NCBI GenBank assembly: GCA_000827325.1
Contig: KN832886.1
Coordinates: forward strand, 902,129 to 966,128
Length of the DNA: 64,000 nt
Direction of reading: 5' to 3'
From: Oidiodendron maius Zn
Taxonomy: Eukaryota; Ascomycota; Leotiomycetes; Myxotrichaceae
Positions 55,448-64,000 of the stretch are shown piece after piece. Position 1 is the first letter of the stretch. Each line of letters starts with the position of its first letter. The notes below the pieces were generated by a model, which had not been told where the DNA came from, did no database searches, and was given only the letters and a program-made list of their open reading frames with translations. The position numbers and the translations under genes are program-made.

Positions 55448-57400
55448 TCAAACCAATAGGATATCAAAGCCCATATCGCGCATGACATTTGTCCAATCAA
55501 GAGAAGCATCGGCCGGGTGCATATCTTCCCGCCGTCTCCTGAGTTCAAGTAGGACTTCCTTAGCTCCTGAGTAGTTCCCTATCTGCCTGGGCCGATCAAG
55601 ATCGAAAAAGGCAACAATTAACTTCCATATTTCTGGATCAGTAGCCTCGGCAGCGATTATGAAGATGGGCCAGGAAAGACAAGGCCCCTGCAATTCATGC
55701 TCATGAGAAAGGAAACCTTGGACGTAAGGAATCGCAGCGGTCACGATCCATTGGACATCGGCGACTGGGGTATGTAGGAGTTGCCTTTCATAGTAGATGT
55801 CGGATGCGTAGTAGAACAAATGCCTCACGCACATCCGGGCGTGTTCGTCGGACGCATCTGGCAGACGATTGTAATGGAAGAAAGCAGGGTCCGAGGAAGC
55901 GATCTGGGATCCTAGCGCCTCTATCTCCTCCTGCCGCGCATCCGCCCCTTGATGCACCAGCAGGTTGGTCCAAATGATGGACTCGAATATATTTAAGGGT
56001 AGCGCGAACATGCGATCCAGGTTGTAGGAACTCTCTAGTGCGGGGATCCTGAGTTTGAATCGCTCAATCCTACTGTACTCTACCACCAAGAGGGATTCAT
56101 ATAGCGAAGGTTCCAGTTGCCGCTTGCCCGAGAAGCCAAGAACCTCCACTAGCATGATTAGCTCGATCAATATCGAGACATTCGGCCCGTGCGACAGGAA
56201 CTCCAGCTCTTGCGATCTCATCCACTGTCTCCCAGCCTGGAGATGCAATTGCCAGTTATTCCGGGAGTCTGGTAAGGGACGAAACACATCGATTAGGCTA
56301 TTCATCGTGATTGCCGCGAGAACTACCACCCCTTGGTTAGGGCTGTGGCTGGAGAAGCAGCGGCTAAGGATATTCAATGACTTGGCATAGCACGCCTCTC
56401 CCAGCTTGGTATATTCAGAGCTTTCCTGGACCATTCGGGCTTTACTGAATGCCGATACGGCCAGGATTGACCAGAACACTGCACTGTTCGCAGAATCTAT
56501 GGAATCTGGATCTGCCAATTCCGCCATTGGCGTGATGATAGTGAGATAGGGATTCTCCGTGGCAAATGGTATCATCAACCGACTAAGATATCGCCGCCAG
56601 TGATGGAACAGCTCACATTGCTTAACCGAGGAGAACAGATTGAGCTCGGGGGAGAGTGAGCGTTGCGCCGGTGTCCTCGGGTCGGAGAGGAGGGGGCCGG
56701 TATCGCTAAGGTCATCGGACGATATGGACAAAGGAGACACATGATCCAGGACAATGCTAGATGTGACATCGTAGAGAAAGCTGGCATCTGCGCAGACGGG
56801 GAGGTTGGCCCGATGGAAGTCGTCCACGAAGCTATCTTGAGCCTCAGGGGGGTGGGAATCAGCGGACCAGGGTTTGATCTGCTCCTCTGGGGAAGTTTCT
56901 GGGGCGGGCATGGTAGAATGTGGGAATGAGCCGGTCAGTGGCGAGTCGACCTCTCGTCGGAATACTCCGAAAGGTCCCCGCTGTAATGCGTGTCCATGCG
57001 CAGAAAGAGTTTCACTGCTCAACTGAACCTCAGATATGACCAAGCCGAGTTCTAACTCACTGTATGACGGTAGGCTCATGTTGAATGTCATTAGCAAAGG
57101 AACCTGCCGGCGCTTAGAAATGTTGGGGACACTGCCATCACCGTCGCCCTTTCTGCGCGGGAAGAGACCCCTTGAGCTGCAGTGAGTCTGTGCCAATCTC
57201 TCGCACAGCTGTTCTGGGGTGGTAGTAAACCAGGTGAGACGGATATCAAAGCCCTCGCAATGACGACTGGACACTGTACATTTGAAACAGATTGGTTTGT
57301 GCTCATCACATCGGATACCCCGCCGCCGACAGGTCCAGCATCCAGTAAAAGATTTGATGGCTCTCCCCCGCGGCGTTATATGTGATACCCCCTTTGCCAT
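55448..57400 (-). CDS. Zn2Cys6 transcription factor
   Basis: Intronless, 650 residues. The zinc cluster is canonical: Cys at 21, 24, 31, 38, 41 and 48 (C-x2-C-x6-C-x6-C-x2-C-x6-C, read as CWTCRRRGIRCDEHKPIC). A Ser/Pro-rich linker follows, then the fungal_trans_2 type regulatory domain from about residue 260 (KQCELFHHWRRYLSRLMIPF, then SVFWSILAVSAFSKARM). It is the only regulator in the 43-57 kb island and convergent with the aminotransferase (166 bp apart), so it is the likely pathway-specific activator. Its GC-rich composition contrasts with the AT-rich DNA that starts 500 bp further on. Confidence 0.92.
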   Translation of the reverse strand: MAKGVSHITPRGRAIKSFTGCWTCRRRGIRCDEHKPICFKCTVSSRHCEGFDIRLTWFTTTPEQLCERLAQTHCSSRGLFPRRKGDGDGSVPNISKRRQVPLLMTFNMSLPSYSELELGLVISEVQLSSETLSAHGHALQRGPFGVFRREVDSPLTGSFPHSTMPAPETSPEEQIKPWSADSHPPEAQDSFVDDFHRANLPVCADASFLYDVTSSIVLDHVSPLSISSDDLSDTGPLLSDPRTPAQRSLSPELNLFSSVKQCELFHHWRRYLSRLMIPFATENPYLTIITPMAELADPDSIDSANSAVFWSILAVSAFSKARMVQESSEYTKLGEACYAKSLNILSRCFSSHSPNQGVVVLAAITMNSLIDVFRPLPDSRNNWQLHLQAGRQWMRSQELEFLSHGPNVSILIELIMLVEVLGFSGKRQLEPSLYESLLVVEYSRIERFKLRIPALESSYNLDRMFALPLNIFESIIWTNLLVHQGADARQEEIEALGSQIASSDPAFFHYNRLPDASDEHARMCVRHLFYYASDIYYERQLLHTPVADVQWIVTAAIPYVQGFLSHEHELQGPCLSWPIFIIAAEATDPEIWKLIVAFFDLDRPRQIGNYSGAKEVLLELRRRREDMHPADASLDWTNVMRDMGFDILLV

Positions 57401-57880
57401 ACTCTGGCATCATGCTAAGACCTCTCACAAATGTCTCTTAACCTCTTGGTAGAGTAGAAGTCGGGGAGGCGGGCTGCGTGGACGATTGTAGTATAGACGG
57501 TGGTGTGGACAATGCATGTAGATGGCGATAAGAGCAGAGTTCTCGGCTGAGATAAGTTACATTGGCACGGCCTTAGTCAGCTAATACCCACCCTACACCT
57601 TTTTCGAAAACGGTAGTAATAGGCGGAAACAAGAGCCAGTGGTTGGACCAATATGTACTATACTAGCTGACTAATATAGTGTGAATGTACAGTAGTATCA
57701 CGGCTCGCGTTATAAACACACTACCCCTCTTTAAGCAATCGATACTCTGCCTGATTATCAATTACTTGTAAGGTGACTAGATGGAGGGTCGCAGGGAGGT
57801 AACGGAATCGCATGTAGCTCAAATCAAGCACTAGATTACTACATTATTTTGTATATAAAGGGGCAGGCCCTTTTTTTTGG
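57401..57880. promoter_or_regulatory. Promoter region of the Zn2Cys6 gene
   Basis: About 480 bp upstream of the regulator, ending where the composition turns AT-rich. No specific element can be assigned with confidence. Confidence 0.35.
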
Positions 57881-60800
57881 AAGGGTAGCGTTTAGTCTTC
57901 TTCTGATTTTCCGGGTAAAATATACTTCGTTACTTCAAGCTTCCAGCAACCTACTAGCAAGGCTCCTTCAACCTATATTCTGCTGTATACCTACTAGCTA
58001 GTCGCCTGACTTATTCTATAAGAGAGGCTCCTGACATTACCCTTTTTAACTAAAAGGAGTATATTTTACTACAATTACCCCTTTTAGATCTAATAGTATA
58101 ATCGTTTAGTTATATAACCTACCTACTTTATATAGTAAAGTAAGTAAGGAAGTATAATATAATAAGAATAGTAATATAATAATTTTTTACTCTAAATCCA
58201 ACTAAATAGTCTAATATACTACTACTACCTTATATTATATATCTATTATATTATCTCTATAAAACTCTCTTTTAGTTCTTTTAGTATCTTTAAATAATTT
58301 TTATACTAGACTTTTCTCTTTTTCTTAAGATATATATTAACTACTTTCTTTTTATTCTCCTCTTTTACTTTAATCTATATATAGGTCTAGTAAACCCTTA
58401 TTTTACTATACTTTTAAACTACTTTACTACTATTATCCTTTCTCTTCTTATATATAGTCTTTATATTAGCTAAATCCTATAAATAATACTTTAAAAAAGC
58501 TCTAAATAATATTAAGGTCTTAATAGCCTTCTTAATCTTTTTAGCTATATATATTATAGAGAGTATAATTAATATCTTTTATTCTAGAGAATTATAGTAC
58601 TATTATTTAATATATTTAACCTTTAGTTTCTAGATCCTTATAGTTAAAGGTATTAGAAATTAAGCCTAATTAGATAGTAATAGTATTATAAATCCAGGTA
58701 AAGAAAAGAGTAGTAGAAACAAGGACTTCTAAATAGATAGTAGTAGTATTTTTAGATATTAAAGAGTCTAATACTCCTTTAATTTTAAGAGGACTAGCTA
58801 TAGATTAAGTAGTATTAAGCCTGTTTTCTAGAAAGTACTCTTATAAATCTATAGATTTTTAAAGGTTTTATTATAGAAATATTAAAAAAAGATAAAGAAA
58901 TCAGTATATAATATTTTCTTAATATCTAAAAAGACCTACTTCTAAACCTTTTTCTTAAAATTATATTTTAAGCTTTAAAATACTTTAATATCTAGAGACT
59001 ATAAGAGATATATAATATAAGCAAGTAGTTAAAAAGACTAAATATAGTACTACTAATAGAAGTCTAGAAACTCTTAAGTAAAGTAATTTCTATAGCTATT
59101 AAATATTAATATCTAGTATTTACTAATACTCTTTAATTAAGTATAATAATTAAAGTATTTAAGGTATTTAATCTCTAGCTTATTATTTAAATAACTAGAG
59201 CTTAATTATATAAATATAATATTACTATCTAGATTATTCTTAAAATATTAATATAAATAATAAGTTCTAGTAAATATAATTATAGAAGATATCTTTTAGC
59301 TTCTATAATTAATAGTCTTAATTAAAGTAATAAACTCTTTATTTTTAGAGTCTACTATATATATAACTAGTATATCCTTTAGAACTAGGATCTTTTTATC
59401 TAATAAGACTTTAATTTAAAAGCTAGTCTTATTAAAATTATATATATTCTTGTTTTAGATTCTCTAGTAGTTTTTATACTTCTTAAAGGCTATAAAATAG
59501 CCCTTAATATCCTTTATTATATATAAAGTAAAGTACTTTATAGATAATAGCTTTAATTTTAGAGCTTTAAGATAATTATATTAGTACTTAATTTAAGCCT
59601 TAGTCTAATATATTAAGACTAACTTATTAGAGTTATTAGTTAAATAATAGAGTAACTAATTAGTAGTTAAGAAGACTTCTTTAGTATTAGCTAGAGTCCT
59701 ATAGCTATAGAGTATAAATATATAGTCTTATAAAGCTAAATCCTATACTAAATTTAGCTTCTTATTATATTTCTCTTAACTATTACTAGATAGTATACTA
59801 GTTTAATATTAAAGTAAGGATTAATATAGTACTAAAAACTAGTATATAGCTATAGAGACTTTTAAGCTAGAATTAATATCTATTATAGTACTAGTAGTAT
59901 TAATTTAAACCTTAATTTTAGTAATATTAGATAGTATTATATATATTAATTTATAAAAGATAGAGTTTCTAGATAAAAAATTATTATATTACTATTCTTA
60001 TTATATTATACTCTCTTATCTATTTAGCTATATTAAATAAGTAAACTAGATTATATAACTAAACAATTATATATAACTAGTATATCTCTTTATAGCTATA
60101 TTAAACCTCTTTATTTAAATATATTTATTTAATAGCCTTAAATCTAATAAATAATCTTAAGTAGAGGTTTAATAGTATATAGATTATAGTTAGGAATTAA
60201 GGTAAAACTTAGTTATATTAACTATAGGTTTTTAGTATAATAGAATACTAAAAGCAATAGATAAAGAGAGTAATATAGAGATAATTAAAGTAAGAAGAGA
60301 TTTAGAAGAACTAGAGTCTTTTATACTTAATACTATATACTTAATTAAGTTACTAAATAGGCTCCTATTTAGTTACCTTATAGATACTAGTAGATAGCTT
60401 AATAGATAGATATATAGTATATATAAATATACCTAAAGCTCTAGAATCTAGTTAATAAATAATATAGAGTAGCTTATAGTAATATCTAGAAGGAGAAGTA
60501 GAGATAAAGGAGAAATCTAAAATAGAAGATTAGAGATAAGTAGACTACTAAATTAGCTATAGATAATATTAAACAATAGCTTTATAGTAATAGCTTTATT
60601 AAGGATACTATAGCAGATATATACTATTATTCTAAGTAGCTATCCTAAAGACTATTAGTAAAGGCCCTTATAGCTCTAGTTAATACTATATTTAATAGAT
60701 AGTATTAGAGAAGGGACTATATAATTAATATTATTACTATATACTATCCTATTAAAAAGAAGTATACTATATATCTAGCTAAGACTACTATAGATACTAA

Positions 60801-61260
60801 ATAATCTATTATTACTTATAATCGTCTAGCTAATAGTCCTCTATATATTACTATAAGGTCTATCTTATTAGGGATAAGAAGAAGAGACTAAGGGTATACT
60901 TTATCTATATTAGTAAAGCATTACCTTTACTACTAGATAACTATAAGATAGAAAATCTTATCTATAAATTCTATATATCTAGTAACCTAATAAAGTACTT
61001 TAAGCAGAAGTATCTAGCTAAGATTAAAGAAAGGGATTGTCTTAAGTATAAGGTATATCAGATACCTCTTTAGTATAAGATATATATATAAAGTTATATA
61101 TATAGAGTATATAGAACTGTCTTCTAATACCTTAATAGCCTAATAGTTCAAGAAGTCAGCCAAGAAGCTATAACCTATAGAGACTGCTAATAGACTTATA
61201 GACTTCTTGAATCACTAGCTGTTAGTATAGGCTAACCTTCTAGCAGGAGAGAGTAGTTAG
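57881..61260. repeat. RIP-like AT-rich tract, decayed repeats
   Basis: About 3.4 kb with very few CpG and CpA/TpG dinucleotides and almost no open frames, the composition left by repeat-induced point mutation. Only copy D of the solo-LTR-like family (60158-60454) can be identified inside it. The stretch 60480-61200 still has a hint of coding periodicity, but no protein can be named. Confidence 0.7.
60158..60454 (+). repeat. Solo-LTR-like dispersed repeat, copy D (heavily RIP-mutated)
   Basis: A 297-bp copy aligned over its length with copies B and C. Virtually every difference that was compared is a C-to-T or G-to-A transition (for example TGAGCAGAGG to TAAGTAGAGG, and the C-copy hairpin arm CTTTCGGCAT to TTTTTAGTAT). 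It keeps the extra hairpin block of copy C and the central part of copy B, so it represents a longer ancestral form. Confidence 0.75.
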
Positions 61261-61980
61261 TTATAATAACTAGCGTTTTATATCTATTAAGTGTCTTCTT
61301 GCTTTATTTATAACTGGTTTTGTGTTTTGAAGGCTGTATTTAGAGGAGGCAATAGAAGATCCTTGGGCTAGAAAGAGCTTATCTTTTAGCAAGATAATGA
61401 AGAAGAAGAGAGCGAAAGCGCTATTGTCAATCTCATAGGATGTGGAAGCAGAGGCGAAAGAATGGCTAGATCCTGAACCTGATAGGGAACATAAATGTAG
61501 CCTCTGGCGGCTTCTTGTCCCTAGCATTGATTATTTGGAACATAGTATCAGCGGTCTAGACCTGGAAGATATACCAAGCAGCGGACTTTACTCGGGCTAT
61601 CGAGACGGACTTGAACTTCAGGAAGTCTGAACACTCCCAAATCGATCATCCTCATCATTTTACCCTTGTCCGTCGTCGATGGAGGCGAACTAATGAGCGG
61701 CCCGGATAGACTTGGGAAGACTCGGGGGTTGATATATTGAGAAGTCGGCTGGTAGCTGCTATGGTTCGGCATATTCGAGGAATCCCTGATAAATGTGGTG
61801 CAGTAGAACCTTTCCTTGCAGCAAAGATGAAGCCGGTTTTGCAAGGCTCTGTAGAGTAGAGAACCCAAAGGAGGTGAATATTACCGCAGCACGGATATTT
61901 AACCCTCTCTCCGACTACTCTAGGCTCCTCAATTCAAAGGGTATCTATACTTACTCGTGGCGGATCGAATCAAATCTTAA
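61261..61980. other. Intergenic, less mutated DNA, no gene recognised
   Basis: Base composition returns towards normal. Short frames at 61442-61630 (plus), 61270-61527 and 61548-61868 (minus) show no recognised motif. Confidence 0.3.
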
Positions 61981-62580
61981 CACCTAGTCAAGAAGAGGTT
62001 TTAAATCGCTTCATTAAGTCATACCCCAATTATAGCCAACTACCTACAAAAGGAGTAATAATGAGCTTATACCTTCGAAAGCTTCAAGATAAGCCACCAC
62101 CTTTAAATCGTCAGTTCCAAAAGTGGTGGAAAATTCAGCCACTACATATAATTAAAACCAAGCCTATTGCATATATTCGAATCACTGCATAAGATAAAAT
62201 GGAGGTAGAGGCTTGGCTTAAGAAGTATAAGGAGGTGCTTGAGAAATACAAGATTAGTTGAAAAGATATTTGGAACTTTAACGAAACTAGATTTCGAGTT
62301 GGTTGCCTAAAGGGAGAGTAGATATATGCTTCTTGAGGTTAAGGAGTATTACTATCTTAGCCCTAAAAATCCCTAGTCTCTTACAGCTATTGAATCTATA
62401 TATGTAGGATGGAGATCAATCCCACCACTGTTAGTTATATAAGGCCAACATCATATGGAACCATGGTATCGAGATCGACTAGGTCATGGGGAGGTAATAC
62501 GCCTTTCTGAGAGTGGCCTTACTACAAATACAATTAGCTATCGATTCTTATAACACCTGTTACATGGCAGGAGTGGAAAG
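61981..62580 (+). mobile_element. pogo/Fot1-type transposase relic
   Basis: The frame reads VLNRFIKSYPNYSQLPTKGV, WLKKYKEVLEKYKIS and DIWNFNETRFRVGCLKGE, corresponding to the DIYNMDETGFRIG block of pogo/Fot1 DDE transposases. Later come the degenerate RSIPPLLVI, HHMEPWYRDRLGHGEVIRLSESG and a WLxHF-like end. Numerous stops interrupt it. Terminal repeats were not identified. Confidence 0.75.
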
Positions 62581-62797
62581 TGTATCATGTCACGTGATTT
62601 ATATGTGACATTTTCTGTTAGCGCCGAGCAGAGACTGTGCTTGACAAGGACGCGCCCCCCACACCTACGAAGACACTCAGGTCCTTCAACTCAAACGATA
62701 ATAGGACTAGCGACGAGTCGCATCACCAAGGTATTTTGGGCCGACAAGTGCCTTAGAGGGGACATTCCTGACGCGACACTGTGGACGTACACACTCG

Positions 62798-63597
62798 ATG
62801 AAGACACGATCAGCGGGCTCTTCAAAGCACACAACCAGAAACGTGCAGACACTTGAGGGCCATAGCGGCGGGGTTAATTCGGTCGCCTTCTCGCCCAACT
62901 CGCGACTCCTGGCGTCGGCATCAAGCGATGGCACTGTCAGGCTCTGGGACTCCGCGACGGGCCAGTGCCGGAAGACGCTGCAGGGCCATCGCGACGGGGT
63001 GTACTCGGTCGCCTTCTCGCCTGATTCGTGCCTGCTCGCGTCGGCATCACACGATGGCACTATGAAGCTCTGGGACCTGGGGCAGTCCAGCGCCAGCAGA
63101 CACTCGAGAACTATGGCGACCTTCTTAGCGAGTCCAACTCGGTCGCCTTTTCGCCTGATGCGCGCCTCCTAGCATCGACAACGGCTGATTGCGCCATTAA
63201 GCTCTGGGATCTCATGACGGGCCAGTGCCAGCGGACCCTCACGGGCCACCGAGCTTTGGTGAGCGCGGTTGTCTTTTCGCCCGACTCACAGCTACTCGCG
63301 TCAGCATCCTACGATAGAACCGTCAACTGGGACTTGACGACAGCCCAGTGCCGGCAGACGCTCGAGAGCCATAGCGGCTGGGTCCACTCAGTCGCCTTCG
63401 CGCCCGACTCGTGCCTGCTTGCATCGGCATCACACGATGGCACCGTCAAACTCTGGCACTTGCCCTTCTCTTCCTTTAAGCAACAGTTCAAGGACCTATT
63501 CAAAGGCCCCTTTAAAGGCCTAGGCTCTAAAAAGCCTGATATAAGTCCTCCTGCTTCTATAACATTTCCTAAACTATCACCTAAACTTCAGACTTGA
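62798..63597 (+). pseudogene. WD40-repeat block, fragment of an NLR-like (HNWD-type) protein
   Basis: Five WD40 repeats of about 42 residues each are readable: [20 protein letters not shown] with [70 protein letters not shown], and TLESHSGWVHSVAFAPDSCL with HDGTVKLWHLPF. The last is followed by a short tail KQQFKDLFKGPFKGLG and a stop at 63595-63597. A +1 frameshift lies in the second repeat near 63085 and one codon is missing in the fourth. No NACHT or effector domain precedes it. Near-identical, GC-rich repeats of this kind form the recognition domain of fungal NLR-type incompatibility proteins. Confidence 0.75.
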
Positions 63598-64000
63598 CTA
63601 TTAGCTAAAGAAGGTTAGACTAAGGTATTAGCTATATACTATAGTATAATACTTACTAACTTCTAAATTATTAGAGTCTATAATAGTAATACTTTATTAT
63701 AAGATATTTATAAGGATTTACTCTATAGAATTCTTAATCTTTAAATATATTTTAAATATTTACTATTATAAGAAGATTAATTTCAATTATTAACTATTAT
63801 TATATTTAGTAATTATCTAATATATATTATTAACTAGTATTAGAGCTTTAAGTATATATAATATCTTAAAGTTAGTAATAATATATATAATAGTATAATA
63901 TAGATATATAGTAAACTAGCTAATATAGTAAACTAGCTACTTTTCATGAAATTACTCCCTTTCTTTTATAAAAATCTTTTTTAAATTAATTATAATATAT
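63598..64000. repeat. AT-rich, RIP-like tail
   Basis: Very AT-rich sequence without open frames directly after the GC-rich WD40 block, with the same character as 57.9-61.2 kb. Confidence 0.55.

Noticed and set aside
1-64000. CRISPR arrays, rRNA and tRNA genes
   Set aside because: No regularly spaced repeats and no convincing cloverleaf or rRNA sequence were noticed; CRISPR is not expected in a fungal nuclear genome.

Overview
The window looks like accessory DNA from a filamentous ascomycete (Pezizomycotina, probably Eurotiales-like). It has short GT-AG introns of about 45-140 nt, Zn2Cys6 regulators, a cellulose-binding CBM1 module fused to a GH62 enzyme, secondary-metabolism-type enzymes, and long AT-rich tracts that look RIP-mutated. 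The species cannot be fixed from sequence alone. Gene-rich islands of near-even base composition alternate with decayed transposons and pseudogenes, as in subtelomeric or otherwise dispensable fungal chromatin.

Layout. 0-2 kb: an intact GH63-type glucosidase. 3-6.4 kb: relics of an FAD dehydrogenase and a carboxylesterase around a solo-LTR-like repeat. 6.6-15 kb: a compact set of four intact genes: a mitochondrial citrate/tricarboxylate carrier, a PrpF-family aconitate/methylitaconate isomerase with a mitochondrial presequence, a sugar-porter-type MFS transporter divergent from it, and a Zn2Cys6 regulator. This resembles the itaconate and trans-aconitate clusters of other fungi, but no decarboxylase is visible. 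16-21 kb: a small Cys-containing protein, an intact CBM1-GH62 arabinofuranosidase and a broken GH27 alpha-galactosidase. 21.4-23.5 kb: an ankyrin pseudogene. 24.7-26.4 kb: a stand-alone NRPS-like adenylation enzyme whose reading frame needs a GC-AG intron. 27.4-28.9 kb: hAT relic, solo-LTR-like repeat and a 421-bp MITE. 29.4-31.3 kb: an intact five-exon fungal transcription factor without a zinc finger. 31.8-36.5 kb: laccase relic, transposase fragment, a small secreted cysteine-rich protein and a MULE relic. 37.7-41.1 kb: a SnoaL-like protein, a MITE-like foldback and an O-methyltransferase with one defective splice junction. 41.3-42.5 kb: a solo-LTR-like repeat and a non-autonomous copia-type (TRIM) element. 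43-57.4 kb: a second island with an SDR, an NTF2/SnoaL-like protein, an alpha/beta hydrolase, an amino-acid permease, a second SDR, a class-III aminotransferase and a Zn2Cys6 regulator, plausibly one amine or amino-acid pathway. 57.9-64 kb: RIP-mutated DNA, a pogo/Fot1 transposase relic and a GC-rich block of WD40 repeats of the kind found in NLR-like fungal receptors.

How it works together. The first island would move a tricarboxylate across the mitochondrial membrane, isomerise it in the matrix and move a solute over the plasma membrane under its own regulator. The second would import an amino compound, transaminate it, reduce and hydrolyse intermediates, again with a dedicated regulator. 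Both readings are inferences from gene families and clustering. Spliced models given here were built by hand from splice motifs and checked for reading-frame continuity.
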